Assembly: GCF_036884295.1 (NCBI RefSeq)
Contig: NZ_CP145608.1
Location: forward strand, 2,170,001-2,234,000
DNA length: 64,000 bases
Reading direction: 5' to 3'
Source of the DNA: Brochothrix thermosphacta DSM 20171 = FSL F6-1036
GTDB lineage: Bacteria; Bacillota; Bacilli; Lactobacillales; Listeriaceae
Part shown: positions 35,119-43,354 of the stretch, in pieces
How positions within the stretch are numbered: the stretch's first letter is position 1
How the letters are laid out: each line of letters begins with the position of its first letter
Translations under genes and position numbers: made by a program
The notes under the pieces: generated by a model
The model's input: only the letters and a program-made list of their open reading frames with translations
What the model was told of the DNA's origin: nothing
The model's database searches: none

Positions 35119-35675
35119 TTCTTTTTACCTCCAATCAAGCGGTAATGTTGTGAACCGTATAGAGTAAATAGAATAATGACCAATGCTGGATGAATATAGT
35201 ACAGTAATATCCCTGCAACTGCACATGCTATAAGCGTTAATATCATACCCAAACCATTATATGCCGTCTTAGCAAAACGATAACCCATCAGTAATAACAT
35301 CACCACAACCACTGGGGTTACTGCAGCGATAACGCCTTGAACAATTGGTGAGTCATTCAATACTGTTGCAGCTGATAATAAAGCAATCATTGCAATTGTA
35401 CTTGGTAATAGATGCCAAAAAACTGCCCATATTGCGCCTAAAGTTTTTTTCCGTTCATATCCTAAGTAAGCTGCCACTTTTGTTGCGATTGGGCCTGGAA
35501 GAACATTAGCAATCGCAAGCGAGTTATCAAAGTCTGCACTACTCATCCATTTATATTTATCTACTATCTCATGTTGAAATAGCGGCATAACGGAGGGTCC
35601 TCCTCCAAAACCTAATATTCCTGTTCGTAGCATAATCATCATTAAATCTTTATACTCTGTATCTTTTTGTTTCAT
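35115..35675 (-). CDS. chrA: Chromate-transporter-family half protein, first gene
   Basis: A 186-aa CHR-domain protein from the ATG at 35675, with AGGAG 8 nt upstream. Motifs are LGFGGGPSVMPLFQHEIVDKYKWMS and FDNSLAIANVLPGPIATKVAAYLGY, clearly paralogous to the next gene. Together the two encode the equivalent of one full-length ChrA. Confidence 0.88.
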   Translation of the reverse strand: MKQKDTEYKDLMMIMLRTGILGFGGGPSVMPLFQHEIVDKYKWMSSADFDNSLAIANVLPGPIATKVAAYLGYERKKTLGAIWAVFWHLLPSTIAMIALLSAATVLNDSPIVQGVIAAVTPVVVVMLLLMGYRFAKTAYNGLGMILTLIACAVAGILLYYIHPALVIILFTLYGSQHYRLIGGKKK

Positions 35676-35754
35676 ACATCGCACTCCTATCAGTTGTTCG
35701 TATGTCTATTCTAGCACTGTCATTGTTAAAATAAAAGGAATCTAAAGAATTCAA

Positions 35755-35804
35755 AAAACGCCACAAACGGATATATTTACATCCATTTGAGACGTTTTCT
35801 TTTA
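35755..35804 (-). terminator. Terminator of the Gly-rich membrane protein gene
   Basis: AAACGTC with GGCGTTT and CAAATGGAT with ATCCGTTTG form an imperfect long stem, followed by T's on the minus strand. Confidence 0.75.
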
Positions 35805-35811
35805 CTTTATT

Positions 35812-36666
35812 TTAGCTTAAAGTTGCTGTAATACCTTTATCCTCAGAGAAATTAAGTTTAATCCCCATATTAGGATTTAAGTCAGTTTCTTTCTCTGCCC
35901 AGTAACGAATAGCTTGAACTAATGAGAAATGGTCAAGTGATTGAATAACACTGCCCGATTTATTAAGAACATCAGCACCAAAGCCTTGTCGCTCATCATA
36001 AGTTAATGATACTTGCATTTCATACATATTAATTTGTTTTTCGTATGAGAAGAAGTCAATTACCGCGTTTGAAATGTTATCTTCATCTAAAACAATACCA
36101 GTTTCAGCTTCTGCAGTCGCAGCGCCACCACCCATAGCATTTTGATAATTAGTTTGAACGTCTTGATCACGATCCATTTGGCGACTATCTGAGTATCCAC
36201 CAGCTGTTGCTTGCGCTTTTTTATTTTGACGTATACGTGAAATAATCATAAATACTAAACGAATAATAATAATAATCGCTAATACATTAATAATCATTCC
36301 CAAGATGTTTCCGAAACCACCCATATTTGCTAGCATACCACCAAATAGCATTCCTGCTAAACCTCCGAGCATCATCCCACCTAGGAATCCACCAAAACGA
36401 CTTTTAGCTTGTGCTTTATTCGCTGTAACAGCTTTATTTGTAGCGGCACGATTTGTATTTGTTCGGTTTGTGTTACTCTTCACACGATTGCTATTAGTGT
36501 TATATGAACGATTGCTCGAACGGTATCCACCACCACGCATTTTTGCACTTACAGTTGTAACGGATGTTGTTTTATATTGATCAGGTGTGACAAAGTTAAT
36601 AGCTTGTGTCCCTACCGGTGACATCATAATAACAACGGCCATCATAATACTTATTAATTTCTTCAA
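35812..36666 (-). CDS. Exported membrane protein with Gly-rich segment, function unknown
   Basis: A 284-aa protein with a signal-like N-terminus (1-22) and a low-complexity Asn/Ser/Arg/Thr-rich region (about 44-90). A Gly/Met-rich stretch (GGFLGGMMLGGLAGMLFGGML, about 92-112) is followed by a transmembrane helix (about 125-147). The C-terminal domain of about 95 residues is soluble and acidic. The layout recalls Tim44-like or similar Gly-loop proteins, and I cannot assign it with confidence. Alone between terminators; start ATG behind GGGGGAAG. Confidence 0.7.
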   Translation of the reverse strand: MKKLISIMMAVVIMMSPVGTQAINFVTPDQYKTTSVTTVSAKMRGGGYRSSNRSYNTNSNRVKSNTNRTNTNRAATNKAVTANKAQAKSRFGGFLGGMMLGGLAGMLFGGMLANMGGFGNILGMIINVLAIIIIIRLVFMIISRIRQNKKAQATAGGYSDSRQMDRDQDVQTNYQNAMGGGAATAEAETGIVLDEDNISNAVIDFFSYEKQINMYEMQVSLTYDERQGFGADVLNKSGSVIQSLDHFSLVQAIRYWAEKETDLNPNMGIKLNFSEDKGITATLS

Positions 36667-36871
36667 AATCTTCCCCCTCTATTTCTTTGTGTCTGACTTT
36701 ATTTTACCATCTTTTTATACCTGACTCAAAAGATATGTATCCGTTATCATCAAAAACACAGTTAGTAACTTTTTTCAAATTGTTATTGACTGAATATTCG
36801 AAAGAGATTGACTTATTATCTTTTTATAGCTATACTCATATTTATCAAAGTTTAATAAACTAAATAAATTT

Positions 36872-37024
36872 CTTATCCAGAGTGGTGGAGGGACTGGCCC
36901 TATGAAACCCGGCAACCTGTCAATTTAATTTGATGAGGTGCTAAATCCAACACAATCTTCATAGATTGTGATAGATGAGAGAAGTATGTCCACTGCCAAC
37001 TTCTCTTTTAGAGAAGTTTTTTTT
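36872..37024 (+). ncRNA. SAM-I (S-box) riboswitch with terminator
   Basis: Core S-box elements occur in order: CTTATCCAGAG, GGAGGGA, GGCCCTATGAAACCCGGCAA, GGTGCTAAATCC and GATAGATGAGAGAAG. The expression platform is AACTTCTC (36998-37005) paired with GAGAAGTT (37011-37018) and a T-run. AGAGAAGT at about 36979-36986 can pair with the 5' arm as antiterminator. SAM binding should switch off the met operon that starts 40 nt downstream. Confidence 0.97.
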
Positions 37025-37063
37025 ATTATCTTTTTTCAAAACATATCCTAGGGGGAAATCATT

Positions 37064-37879
37064 ATGCATAACATCAAAAAATCAGTAGGCTTTATCTTTA
37101 TTTTAGTAGCAGTTTTCACTCTAACTGCTTGTGGTAACAGTAGCAAAGCACTTGATGATAAAAGAATTACAGTCGGTGTAACGGGTGGACCCCATGAGCA
37201 AATCATGCAAGAAGTTGCTAAAGTTGCTAAAAAAGATGGCGTAACGGTGAAACTTAAAGTATTTAGTGATTACAACACACCCAATACGGCTTTAGATCAA
37301 GGGGAATTAGATGCAAATAGTTTCCAAACTTTACCCTTTTTAAAAAACCAAGTTAAATCAAAAGATTTTAAAATAACGGAAGCTTTCAGCACAGTAGCAT
37401 TTCCACTTGGTATCTACTCAGATAAACTTAAAGATTTAAAAGATCTCAAAAAAGGTGATAAAATCGCTGTTCCTAATGATCCTGCAAATGAATTGCGTGC
37501 GTTACAACTTTTTGAAAAAGCTGGCATCATTAAACTTGATAAAAACGCTGGCGAAAATACAACTAAAAAAGATGTTGTTGAAAATAAACTTGATTTGCAA
37601 ATTGTTGAACTTGACGCTGCACAAATTCCAGCTCAATTAGGTGAAGTAGCTGTTGCTGCTATTAATACAAACTTTGCAATGGGTGCTGGGCTTAACATTA
37701 AAGATAATGCTATTTACCACGAGCCATTAGTTAAAAACCCATATCCTAACTACTTTGTTGTTCGTACCGAAAATAAAGATGATGCTATTGTCGCAAAACT
37801 TAAAAAGTATTATCAATCTGATGATGTGAAAGAATTTATCGCAAAACAATTTAAAGGTTCGGTTGTTCCAACTTGGTAA
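37064..37879 (+). CDS. metQ: Methionine-binding lipoprotein MetQ
   Basis: A 271-aa NlpA-family lipoprotein with lipobox LTACG. Typical blocks are ITVGVTGGPHEQIMQ, YNTPNTALDQGELDANSFQT, KIAVPNDPANELRALQLF and PYPNYFVVRTENKDD. It captures L- or D-methionine for MetNP. The ATG at 37064 lies behind GGGGGAAATC. First gene of the S-box-controlled metQNP operon. Confidence 0.95.
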   Translation: MHNIKKSVGFIFILVAVFTLTACGNSSKALDDKRITVGVTGGPHEQIMQEVAKVAKKDGVTVKLKVFSDYNTPNTALDQGELDANSFQTLPFLKNQVKSKDFKITEAFSTVAFPLGIYSDKLKDLKDLKKGDKIAVPNDPANELRALQLFEKAGIIKLDKNAGENTTKKDVVENKLDLQIVELDAAQIPAQLGEVAVAAINTNFAMGAGLNIKDNAIYHEPLVKNPYPNYFVVRTENKDDAIVAKLKKYYQSDDVKEFIAKQFKGSVVPTW

Positions 37880-37906
37880 ATGACTGTATTACTGGAGGCG
37901 TAAGGC

Positions 37907-38929
37907 ATGATTGAATTAAAAAACATTACGAAAAATTATAAAGTTGGTAAAAAAACAATCAACGCATTAGATAACGTTTCTTTAAGTGTTCATAAAGGTG
38001 AAATTTATGGCGTGATTGGTTATAGTGGCGCTGGTAAAAGTACTCTCATACGTTGTATCAATCTATTAGAAACACCGACTGAGGGTGAAGTTTTTGTTGA
38101 CGGTATCAAACTAAATGATTTAAATAAAAATGACTTACAACAAACACGTCAAAAAATCGGAATGATTTTTCAAGGTTACAATTTACTTACAACTGCAACT
38201 GTATATGATAATGTGGCTATTCCATTGAAACTCGCAGGGTTATCAAAAGATCTTATCCAACAGCGCGTTAAGAAATACTTAGAAATCGTTGGTTTAAGTG
38301 ATCGAGCGTCAGCTTTTCCTGCACAGTTATCTGGTGGGCAAAAACAACGTGTAGCGATTGCACGTGCCCTTTCACATGAACCAGAAATTTTATTAAGCGA
38401 CGAAGCAACAAGTGCACTTGATCCCACTACAACAGAGTCTATCCTTGATTTATTGTTAGAAATAAACCAGGAGCTAGGCCTAACCATCTTTTTAATCACG
38501 CATGAATTAAGTGTTATTCAGCGCTTGTGTGATCGTGTTGCGGTGATGCAAGATGGACAAATTGTAGAACAAGGGCCTGTCGTTGATGTGTTTACACAGC
38601 CGCGTTCAACTATTACCAAAACATTCGTTCAAGATTCGGCAAAATACAAATTGCCTGCTAAATTTTTGCAAACTTTACCAGAAGAAGGCGTTCTTATCCA
38701 TTGTACTTTTGTTGGTATTTCATCAACTAAACCAGCATTAGCACATGTAGCAACTACTTTTGGAGTGGTACCTAATATCATTGCTGGTGGAATTGATCAA
38801 TTTAAAAATGAATCCGTTGGCAATCTTCTGGTTCATTTAGAGGGCGAACCAGACAAAGTAACTGCAGCAATTAATTATCTGAGTGGTCAAGGAATTATTG
38901 TGAAGAAAGAAGGTGAAATCAATGGCTAA
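37907..38929 (+). CDS. metN: Methionine ABC transporter ATPase MetN
   Basis: A 340-aa protein. The ATPase domain (about 1-240) has Walker A GYSGAGKST, signature LSGGQKQRVAIARAL, Walker B ILLSDEATSALDP and switch FLITHELSV. The C-terminal NIL domain (about 265-340) senses methionine in homologs and inhibits transport. The start follows GGAGG by 8 nt. Confidence 0.96.
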   Translation: MIELKNITKNYKVGKKTINALDNVSLSVHKGEIYGVIGYSGAGKSTLIRCINLLETPTEGEVFVDGIKLNDLNKNDLQQTRQKIGMIFQGYNLLTTATVYDNVAIPLKLAGLSKDLIQQRVKKYLEIVGLSDRASAFPAQLSGGQKQRVAIARALSHEPEILLSDEATSALDPTTTESILDLLLEINQELGLTIFLITHELSVIQRLCDRVAVMQDGQIVEQGPVVDVFTQPRSTITKTFVQDSAKYKLPAKFLQTLPEEGVLIHCTFVGISSTKPALAHVATTFGVVPNIIAGGIDQFKNESVGNLLVHLEGEPDKVTAAINYLSGQGIIVKKEGEING

Positions 38930-39584
38930 TTTTTTTAATGAATGGGGTCCCACTTTACTCGATGGTTTAGCTGCGACGATTCAGATGACCGTGATTTCCC
39001 TACTGATTTCAATTATTCTCGGCGTCCCTTTAGCTATTCTACTTGTACTAACACGTAAAGGTGGTTACGCGGATAGTCCTGTCGCATACGCTATTTCAAA
39101 TGCTGCTATCAACGTTATTCGATCAATCCCTTTCATCATATTGCTATTCTTTCTACTCCCTTTTACAAAGGTCGTAGCTGGCACAACGATTGGCGTCCAA
39201 GGTGTTATCGTTCCATTAGTTGTCTATTGTGCGCCTTATATTGCACGTTTGATTGAATCTGCATTATTAGAAGTCGATAAAGGTGTTGTTGAAGCGTATC
39301 AATCCATGGGTATCTCAACTTGGAAAATCATTTGGTTTGTGGTGGTTCGTGAATCCCGTTCATCGATTGTTTTAGGTTTAACAATTGCTACTATTGGTTT
39401 GATTGGCGCAACTGCTATGGCTGGCTTTGTAGGCGCTGGCGGTTTAGGTGACCTTGCTTATCAATTCGGTTATCTTCGCTTCCAACCTAACATGATGTAT
39501 GCCACCTTAATTTTGTTGATTGTGATTGTACAAATTATTCAATCTCTCGGCAGCTTAATTGCTCGTCGTTTGAAAAAAAATTAA
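38922..39584 (+). CDS. metI: Methionine ABC transporter permease MetI/MetP
   Basis: A 220-aa membrane protein from the ATG at 38922, with GAAGGTG upstream; it overlaps the metN end by 8 nt. About five helices are expected. Family blocks are LLDGLAATIQMTVISLLISIILG, NVIRSIPFIILLFFLLPFT and EAYQSMGISTWKIIWFVV (the ATPase-contact loop). Last gene of metQNP. Confidence 0.95.
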   Translation: MANFFNEWGPTLLDGLAATIQMTVISLLISIILGVPLAILLVLTRKGGYADSPVAYAISNAAINVIRSIPFIILLFFLLPFTKVVAGTTIGVQGVIVPLVVYCAPYIARLIESALLEVDKGVVEAYQSMGISTWKIIWFVVVRESRSSIVLGLTIATIGLIGATAMAGFVGAGGLGDLAYQFGYLRFQPNMMYATLILLIVIVQIIQSLGSLIARRLKKN

Positions 39585-39587
39585 TAA

Positions 39588-39632
39588 AAAATCGCACGGT
39601 AGACGTAAAACACGTCAGCTGTGCGATTTTTT
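39588..39632. terminator. Shared terminator of met operon and tenA
   Basis: AAAATCGCAC pairs with GTGCGATTTT and GACGT with ACGTC inside, followed by T7. The genes on either side converge. Confidence 0.9.
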
Positions 39633-39636
39633 TCAC

Positions 39637-40308
39637 TTACTTTTCTGATGGCCATTGTTCTCCGGCATAAGCCATTTCCCAAAATGCCAATTCATACTCC
39701 TTAGCCCGTTTAAATGCATCGCGCATTTTTTCCTTTTCCGCTTCACTACTTAGTTCGGCTAAACGATTTAACAAATCAATTTGTACTTGAGTCTCTTTCT
39801 GAAATAGCTCGCTACCATAGTTTTCCAGCCAACTAGCATACAAGGGGTTCACTGGTTTACTGTCCCGATAATAAGACCCAATATCTGCATAAAGCCAATA
39901 ACAAGGAAGTAGTCCAGCAATCGTTTGCCCTAAACTTCCTGCCATCGCCACACGATATAAATGTGATGTATACCCATATGCTGTTGGTAATGGACGAATA
40001 TCAGTTTGTATTGTTGTCGACATCCCTAATAAACGAGCATGCTCCGTGTGCATTAACATCTCTGCTGCAATTGTTTCTTGTGCTTGCTTCAATAACATAT
40101 GAGTAACAGCTGTTTCTTCTGCTTGAACTGCTGCTAGCGCATGTATTTTACTATAATGGTTTAGATAATACATATCCTGCACTAAATACCGTTTAAATGC
40201 TTCTTCTGGTAATGTTCCTTCTGCTAGTTCGACTACAAAAGGATGTGTCATGCTTTTTTCCCAACTCTTTGCTGTCATGACTTTTAACTCGTCTGTGAAC
40301 AATGTCAT
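39637..40308 (-). CDS. tenA: Thiaminase II / aminopyrimidine aminohydrolase TenA
   Basis: A 223-aa cytosolic protein. The catalytic Cys is in AGLLPCYWLYADIG and the Glu in YELAFWEMAY. FKRYLVQDMYYLNHYSKIHALAA is the usual substrate-side block. Family knowledge: it hydrolyses 4-amino-5-aminomethyl-2-methylpyrimidine to the hydroxymethyl form in thiamine salvage. It is controlled by the TPP riboswitch just upstream. No other thi genes follow, so here salvage is a single-gene unit. Confidence 0.94.
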   Translation of the reverse strand: MTLFTDELKVMTAKSWEKSMTHPFVVELAEGTLPEEAFKRYLVQDMYYLNHYSKIHALAAVQAEETAVTHMLLKQAQETIAAEMLMHTEHARLLGMSTTIQTDIRPLPTAYGYTSHLYRVAMAGSLGQTIAGLLPCYWLYADIGSYYRDSKPVNPLYASWLENYGSELFQKETQVQIDLLNRLAELSSEAEKEKMRDAFKRAKEYELAFWEMAYAGEQWPSEK

Positions 40309-40334
40309 TTTCTGATCCCCCTTTAATTAAGCGT

Positions 40335-40376
40335 AAAAAAACAACCACCTTCTAAAAAGAGAAAGTGGTTGTTTTT
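40335..40376 (-). terminator. Terminator in the tenA leader (riboswitch platform)
   Basis: AAACAACCAC pairs with GTGGTTGTTT around TTTCTCTTTTTAGAAG, then T's on the minus strand. It lies between the TPP aptamer and the tenA start, as in a transcription-terminating riboswitch. Confidence 0.9.
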
Positions 40377-40435
40377 GTATGCGAAAAAACGGCTAAACAC
40401 CAGCTGTTAAACAGAATGATGTTCCATACGAGAAC

Positions 40436-40530
40436 AAGCCACATTCCTTCCGCTGGTACTAACCAGATCAAGTCAAAGGGTTGAGGACAATGTCCAATCT
40501 CAGCTTATCTAAGCTCCCCTAGTGGTGTTT
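40436..40530 (-). ncRNA. TPP (thi-box) riboswitch aptamer
   Basis: On the minus strand the conserved elements occur in order: ACTAGGGGAGC, GCTGAGA, ACCCTTTGACTTGATCTGG and TTAGTACCAGCGGAAGGAA, closed by CCAC/GTGG. The sequence CTTGATCTGG matches the usual CCTGATCTGG closely. Confidence 0.97.
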
Positions 40531-40574
40531 ATTTACTGCTTCATCTTAGCATGTTCATTCTAATCATTCAATCG

Positions 40575-41267
40575 TTATCTTTTTTCATTCATTTTCGTTA
40601 CAAATTTTTCTGTAATAAGTTGTGGACGCGTAATTGCGCTTCCAACAACAATAGAATGAACACCTAATTGTTTACACTGCTGTGCTTTTTCAGGTGTATC
40701 AACATTACCTTCTGCGATGACAGGTAGTGTACATTTCTCAATAATTGTTCGTAGTTTTTCAAAATGATTAGCTGCCAAATCATGACCTTCAGATTCAGCT
40801 GTGTACCCAATCAATGTTGTCGATATACAATCAAACCCTAACGATTCAGCATTAAGGGCTTCATCTACTGTAGCAATATCTGCCATTAGTAATATATCAG
40901 GATAATTCAACTTAATTTTAGAGACTAATTCTGCTAAACTTTCACCATTCGGTCGTACTCGGCTAGTCGCATCTAAGGCAATCATTTCACAACCTGTTGT
41001 CATTAATTCATTAACTTCTAACATTGTGGCTGTAATAAATACAGGGGAGTCCTCATAGTCCCGTTTGATAATTCCTACAATGGGTAAACTTGTTGTCGCT
41101 TGAATTGCTATAATATCAATTACTGAATTTGCCCGAATACCAACTGCCCCACCTTGCTCAGCTGCAACTGCTAAACGGCTCATAATGTAAGAACTATGTA
41201 AGGGTTCATTTTCTAACGCTTGACATGACACGATTAAACCGTCTTTTACCTTTTTTAACATCGTCAT
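40575..41267 (-). CDS. nanE: N-acetylmannosamine-6-phosphate 2-epimerase NanE
   Basis: A 230-aa TIM-barrel protein from the ATG at 41267, 9 nt behind GGAGG; an ATG two codons earlier is only 3 nt away from it. Family blocks are GLIVSCQALENEPLHSSYIM, GAVGIRANS, IGIIKRDY-like VGIIKRDYEDSPVFITAT, IALDATSR, MADIATVDEA, IAEGNVDTPEKA and VVGSAITRP. It converts ManNAc-6-P to GlcNAc-6-P in sialic-acid catabolism. NanA, NanK and transport genes are not next to it, so it acts alone here or with distant partners. Confidence 0.93.
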   Translation of the reverse strand: MTMLKKVKDGLIVSCQALENEPLHSSYIMSRLAVAAEQGGAVGIRANSVIDIIAIQATTSLPIVGIIKRDYEDSPVFITATMLEVNELMTTGCEMIALDATSRVRPNGESLAELVSKIKLNYPDILLMADIATVDEALNAESLGFDCISTTLIGYTAESEGHDLAANHFEKLRTIIEKCTLPVIAEGNVDTPEKAQQCKQLGVHSIVVGSAITRPQLITEKFVTKMNEKR

Positions 41268-41379
41268 TTTCATCCGCCTCCATTACCTTTTCACTACACT
41301 TCTTCACAGCACTCTCTGACGCCATTTTTTTCACGTTACTGTATCACTACTCAAAAATGTTTTCACACACTAAATATAA

Positions 41380-41398
41380 CGATTGCAATCGCTTTCGT
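41380..41398 (-). promoter_or_regulatory. Candidate cre-like or operator site upstream of nanE
   Basis: CGATTGCAATCG (41380-41391) is a perfect 12-bp palindrome. On the minus strand ACGAAAGCGATTGCA matches the cre consensus with one mismatch. It lies about 115 bp upstream of the nanE start. Confidence 0.45.
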
Positions 41399-41612
41399 CA
41401 AATTATAACTGTCACTACTGACCTATTAATGGTGAAAAATTCGAGCTGAAATACATACTGCAAAAAACAGATATTAGAAGATACTTTTGAAGATAAATTC
41501 AATGTGAGACCTGAAAATTAAACTGAAGTATATGTCGTTGACTTTAATGCCTGTCTTCAATACTCCAACTAAAAAAGGTAATGGTACGCTTAAAAGATTG
41601 AGGATCCTTTCA
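41399..41612. other. Intergenic remainder between nanE and the LysE-type gene
   Basis: Together with 41274-41379 this makes a 340-bp gap. I see no gene, only AT-rich sequence and no clear terminator for the exporter gene that ends at 41613. Confidence 0.35.
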
Positions 41613-42236
41613 CTATTTACTTGCAAATAATTTAATGCCTAATAGCACTAAAATGCTGCCCATAATTTTATTCAAATAGTGTGAAATACTTTGATTTTTT
41701 TGTAGTTTCCCACTCAAAACACCTGCTATGCTTGCAATAACAACACTCCATATGAAACCTGTCATTGTAAAGGTAAACCCCAACAAAACAAATGTTAAGG
41801 CCGTACTATCAGAAGGATTAATAAATTGTGGTATAAATGATAAGAAAAACAAGGCTACTTTCGGATTCATCACATTTGTCAACATCCCTTGAACAAAGAG
41901 TGTGCGTTTATTAGAGCCCCCACTGATGTGTTCGATATTTCCAAATTGACTTTTATCACGGAACATCTTAACGCCTAAATAAATTAAATAGGCAGCACCT
42001 AACCATTTTACAATCGTAAACGCAACAATGGATTTTACGAGTAGCAAACTCAATCCTAAAGCTGCCAACAACGTATGTATAATTGTACCTGCCGTTATGC
42101 CTAACGCGGAGTATAACCCTGCTGACCTGCCCTGTGACATGCTTCGACTCAATATGTACATTGTGTCCGCTCCTGGTATTAAGTTCAATAATACACATGT
42201 GAGCACAAACGTTCCATAATCAATAATACCGAACAT
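41613..42236 (-). CDS. LysE/RhtB-family amino-acid exporter
   Basis: A 207-aa protein with about six membrane helices. The signature LNLIPGADTMYILSRSMSQGRSAGLYSALGITAG and the later NPKVALFFLSFIPQF are typical of RhtB/LysE translocators. The exported substrate cannot be inferred. It starts 17 nt after manA behind AGGAGG, so both are probably cotranscribed, although no functional link is evident. Confidence 0.9.
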   Translation of the reverse strand: MFGIIDYGTFVLTCVLLNLIPGADTMYILSRSMSQGRSAGLYSALGITAGTIIHTLLAALGLSLLLVKSIVAFTIVKWLGAAYLIYLGVKMFRDKSQFGNIEHISGGSNKRTLFVQGMLTNVMNPKVALFFLSFIPQFINPSDSTALTFVLLGFTFTMTGFIWSVVIASIAGVLSGKLQKNQSISHYLNKIMGSILVLLGIKLFASK

Positions 42237-42252
42237 CGCTTTTCCTCCTTAT

Positions 42253-43215
42253 TTAACTGTTCTTTTCGCCAGGAGTAGAAGCAATGATTTCCATGTTACC
42301 TTTTAATTTCCATGTTGTTACATCAGTCGGTAAAACTAAGTGATCGCCTGCTTTTAAATCGTACGAATCGTCATCAATTCTGATATGTCCTGTACCTGAA
42401 ATAACACTTATTAATGTATACGGTCCAGTTGCATTCATTGTTGCAGCACCACGTACTTCCCATTTAAAGACGTTGAAATAAGGGCTTTCTACCAATGTAA
42501 TCATGCTCATGTTTTCTGATATTACCTTTTTCATAGGCATTTCTTCAACATGATGCGGTACTGTAGTTACGTCTAATGATTCTGTAATTTGTAAAGGACG
42601 CGTTTTACCAGTTGCTTCTTCCACACGATCGTAATCATATAAACGATACGTTGTATCACTACTTTGTTGTGTTTCAAGAATAACAATTCCTGCTCCAATC
42701 GCATGAACTGTTCCACTTGGTACATAATAAAAATCGCCTGCTTTAACGGGAATAGAGTGTAGTAATTTATCCCATTCACCACTTGATGCTAACTTTTCAA
42801 ATTCTTCTTTTGTTTTTGCATTGTGTCCATAAATAATTTCTGCACCTGGCTCAGCTGCAATCACATACCAACATTCAGTTTTTCCTTGTTCGCCTGCATG
42901 TGCTTTACCATATTCATCATCAGGGTGAACTTGAACAGATAAATCTTCGCTAGCATCTAATATTTTAGTTAATAATGGAAATTCAGCTTGCGTTGATCCA
43001 CCAAAATATTCACGGTGTTTTTCCCATAGACTTGAGAGCGTTTCTCCTTTGAGGCTACTATTTAAGACTTTGGCGTCACCATTTTTATGTGCGCTAATCC
43101 CCCATTTTTCACCCATTTTACCTTTGCCGTCTCCGTAACCAAATAATTCATGAAGTTTTTTCCCACCCCATATTTTTTCATGTACTTCTCCGTCTAAAAA
43201 AATCGGTTCTTTCAT
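42253..43215 (-). CDS. manA: Mannose-6-phosphate isomerase, class I
   Basis: A 320-aa cupin protein of the short Firmicutes type. Zn ligands are expected in LSVQVHPDDEYG (Gln, His) and in EKIWGG/FYVPSGTVHAIG (His). ETQQSSDTTYRLYDYDR is a family hallmark with the catalytic Arg. It interconverts mannose-6-P and fructose-6-P. The neighbouring mannose-type PTS operon makes it the likely next metabolic step for imported mannose. The start follows GGGGGCG. Confidence 0.94.
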   Translation of the reverse strand: MKEPIFLDGEVHEKIWGGKKLHELFGYGDGKGKMGEKWGISAHKNGDAKVLNSSLKGETLSSLWEKHREYFGGSTQAEFPLLTKILDASEDLSVQVHPDDEYGKAHAGEQGKTECWYVIAAEPGAEIIYGHNAKTKEEFEKLASSGEWDKLLHSIPVKAGDFYYVPSGTVHAIGAGIVILETQQSSDTTYRLYDYDRVEEATGKTRPLQITESLDVTTVPHHVEEMPMKKVISENMSMITLVESPYFNVFKWEVRGAATMNATGPYTLISVISGTGHIRIDDDSYDLKAGDHLVLPTDVTTWKLKGNMEIIASTPGEKNS

Positions 43216-43240
43216 TTTTTTACGCCCCCTATTTATAATA

Positions 43241-43283
43241 AGACAGTATCGCCTCTGCTTTTAGTAAACGCTGTCTTTTTTTT
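43241..43283 (+). terminator. Terminator-like hairpin between manA and manR
   Basis: AGACAG (43241-43246) pairs with CTGTCT (43271-43276), followed by T8 on the plus strand. No plus-strand gene ends here, so it may stop antisense reading from across manA or be part of the manA leader. The stem is short. Confidence 0.4.
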
Positions 43284-43354
43284 AATACTCTTATTATCAG
43301 AATATCTTTTTTCATGGTAAAATACAAGTATCATAGGGTAAGGGGTGTTCTAAT

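Noticed and set aside
36872-37024. T-box leader before metQ
   Set aside because: The conserved elements are clearly those of a SAM-I riboswitch.
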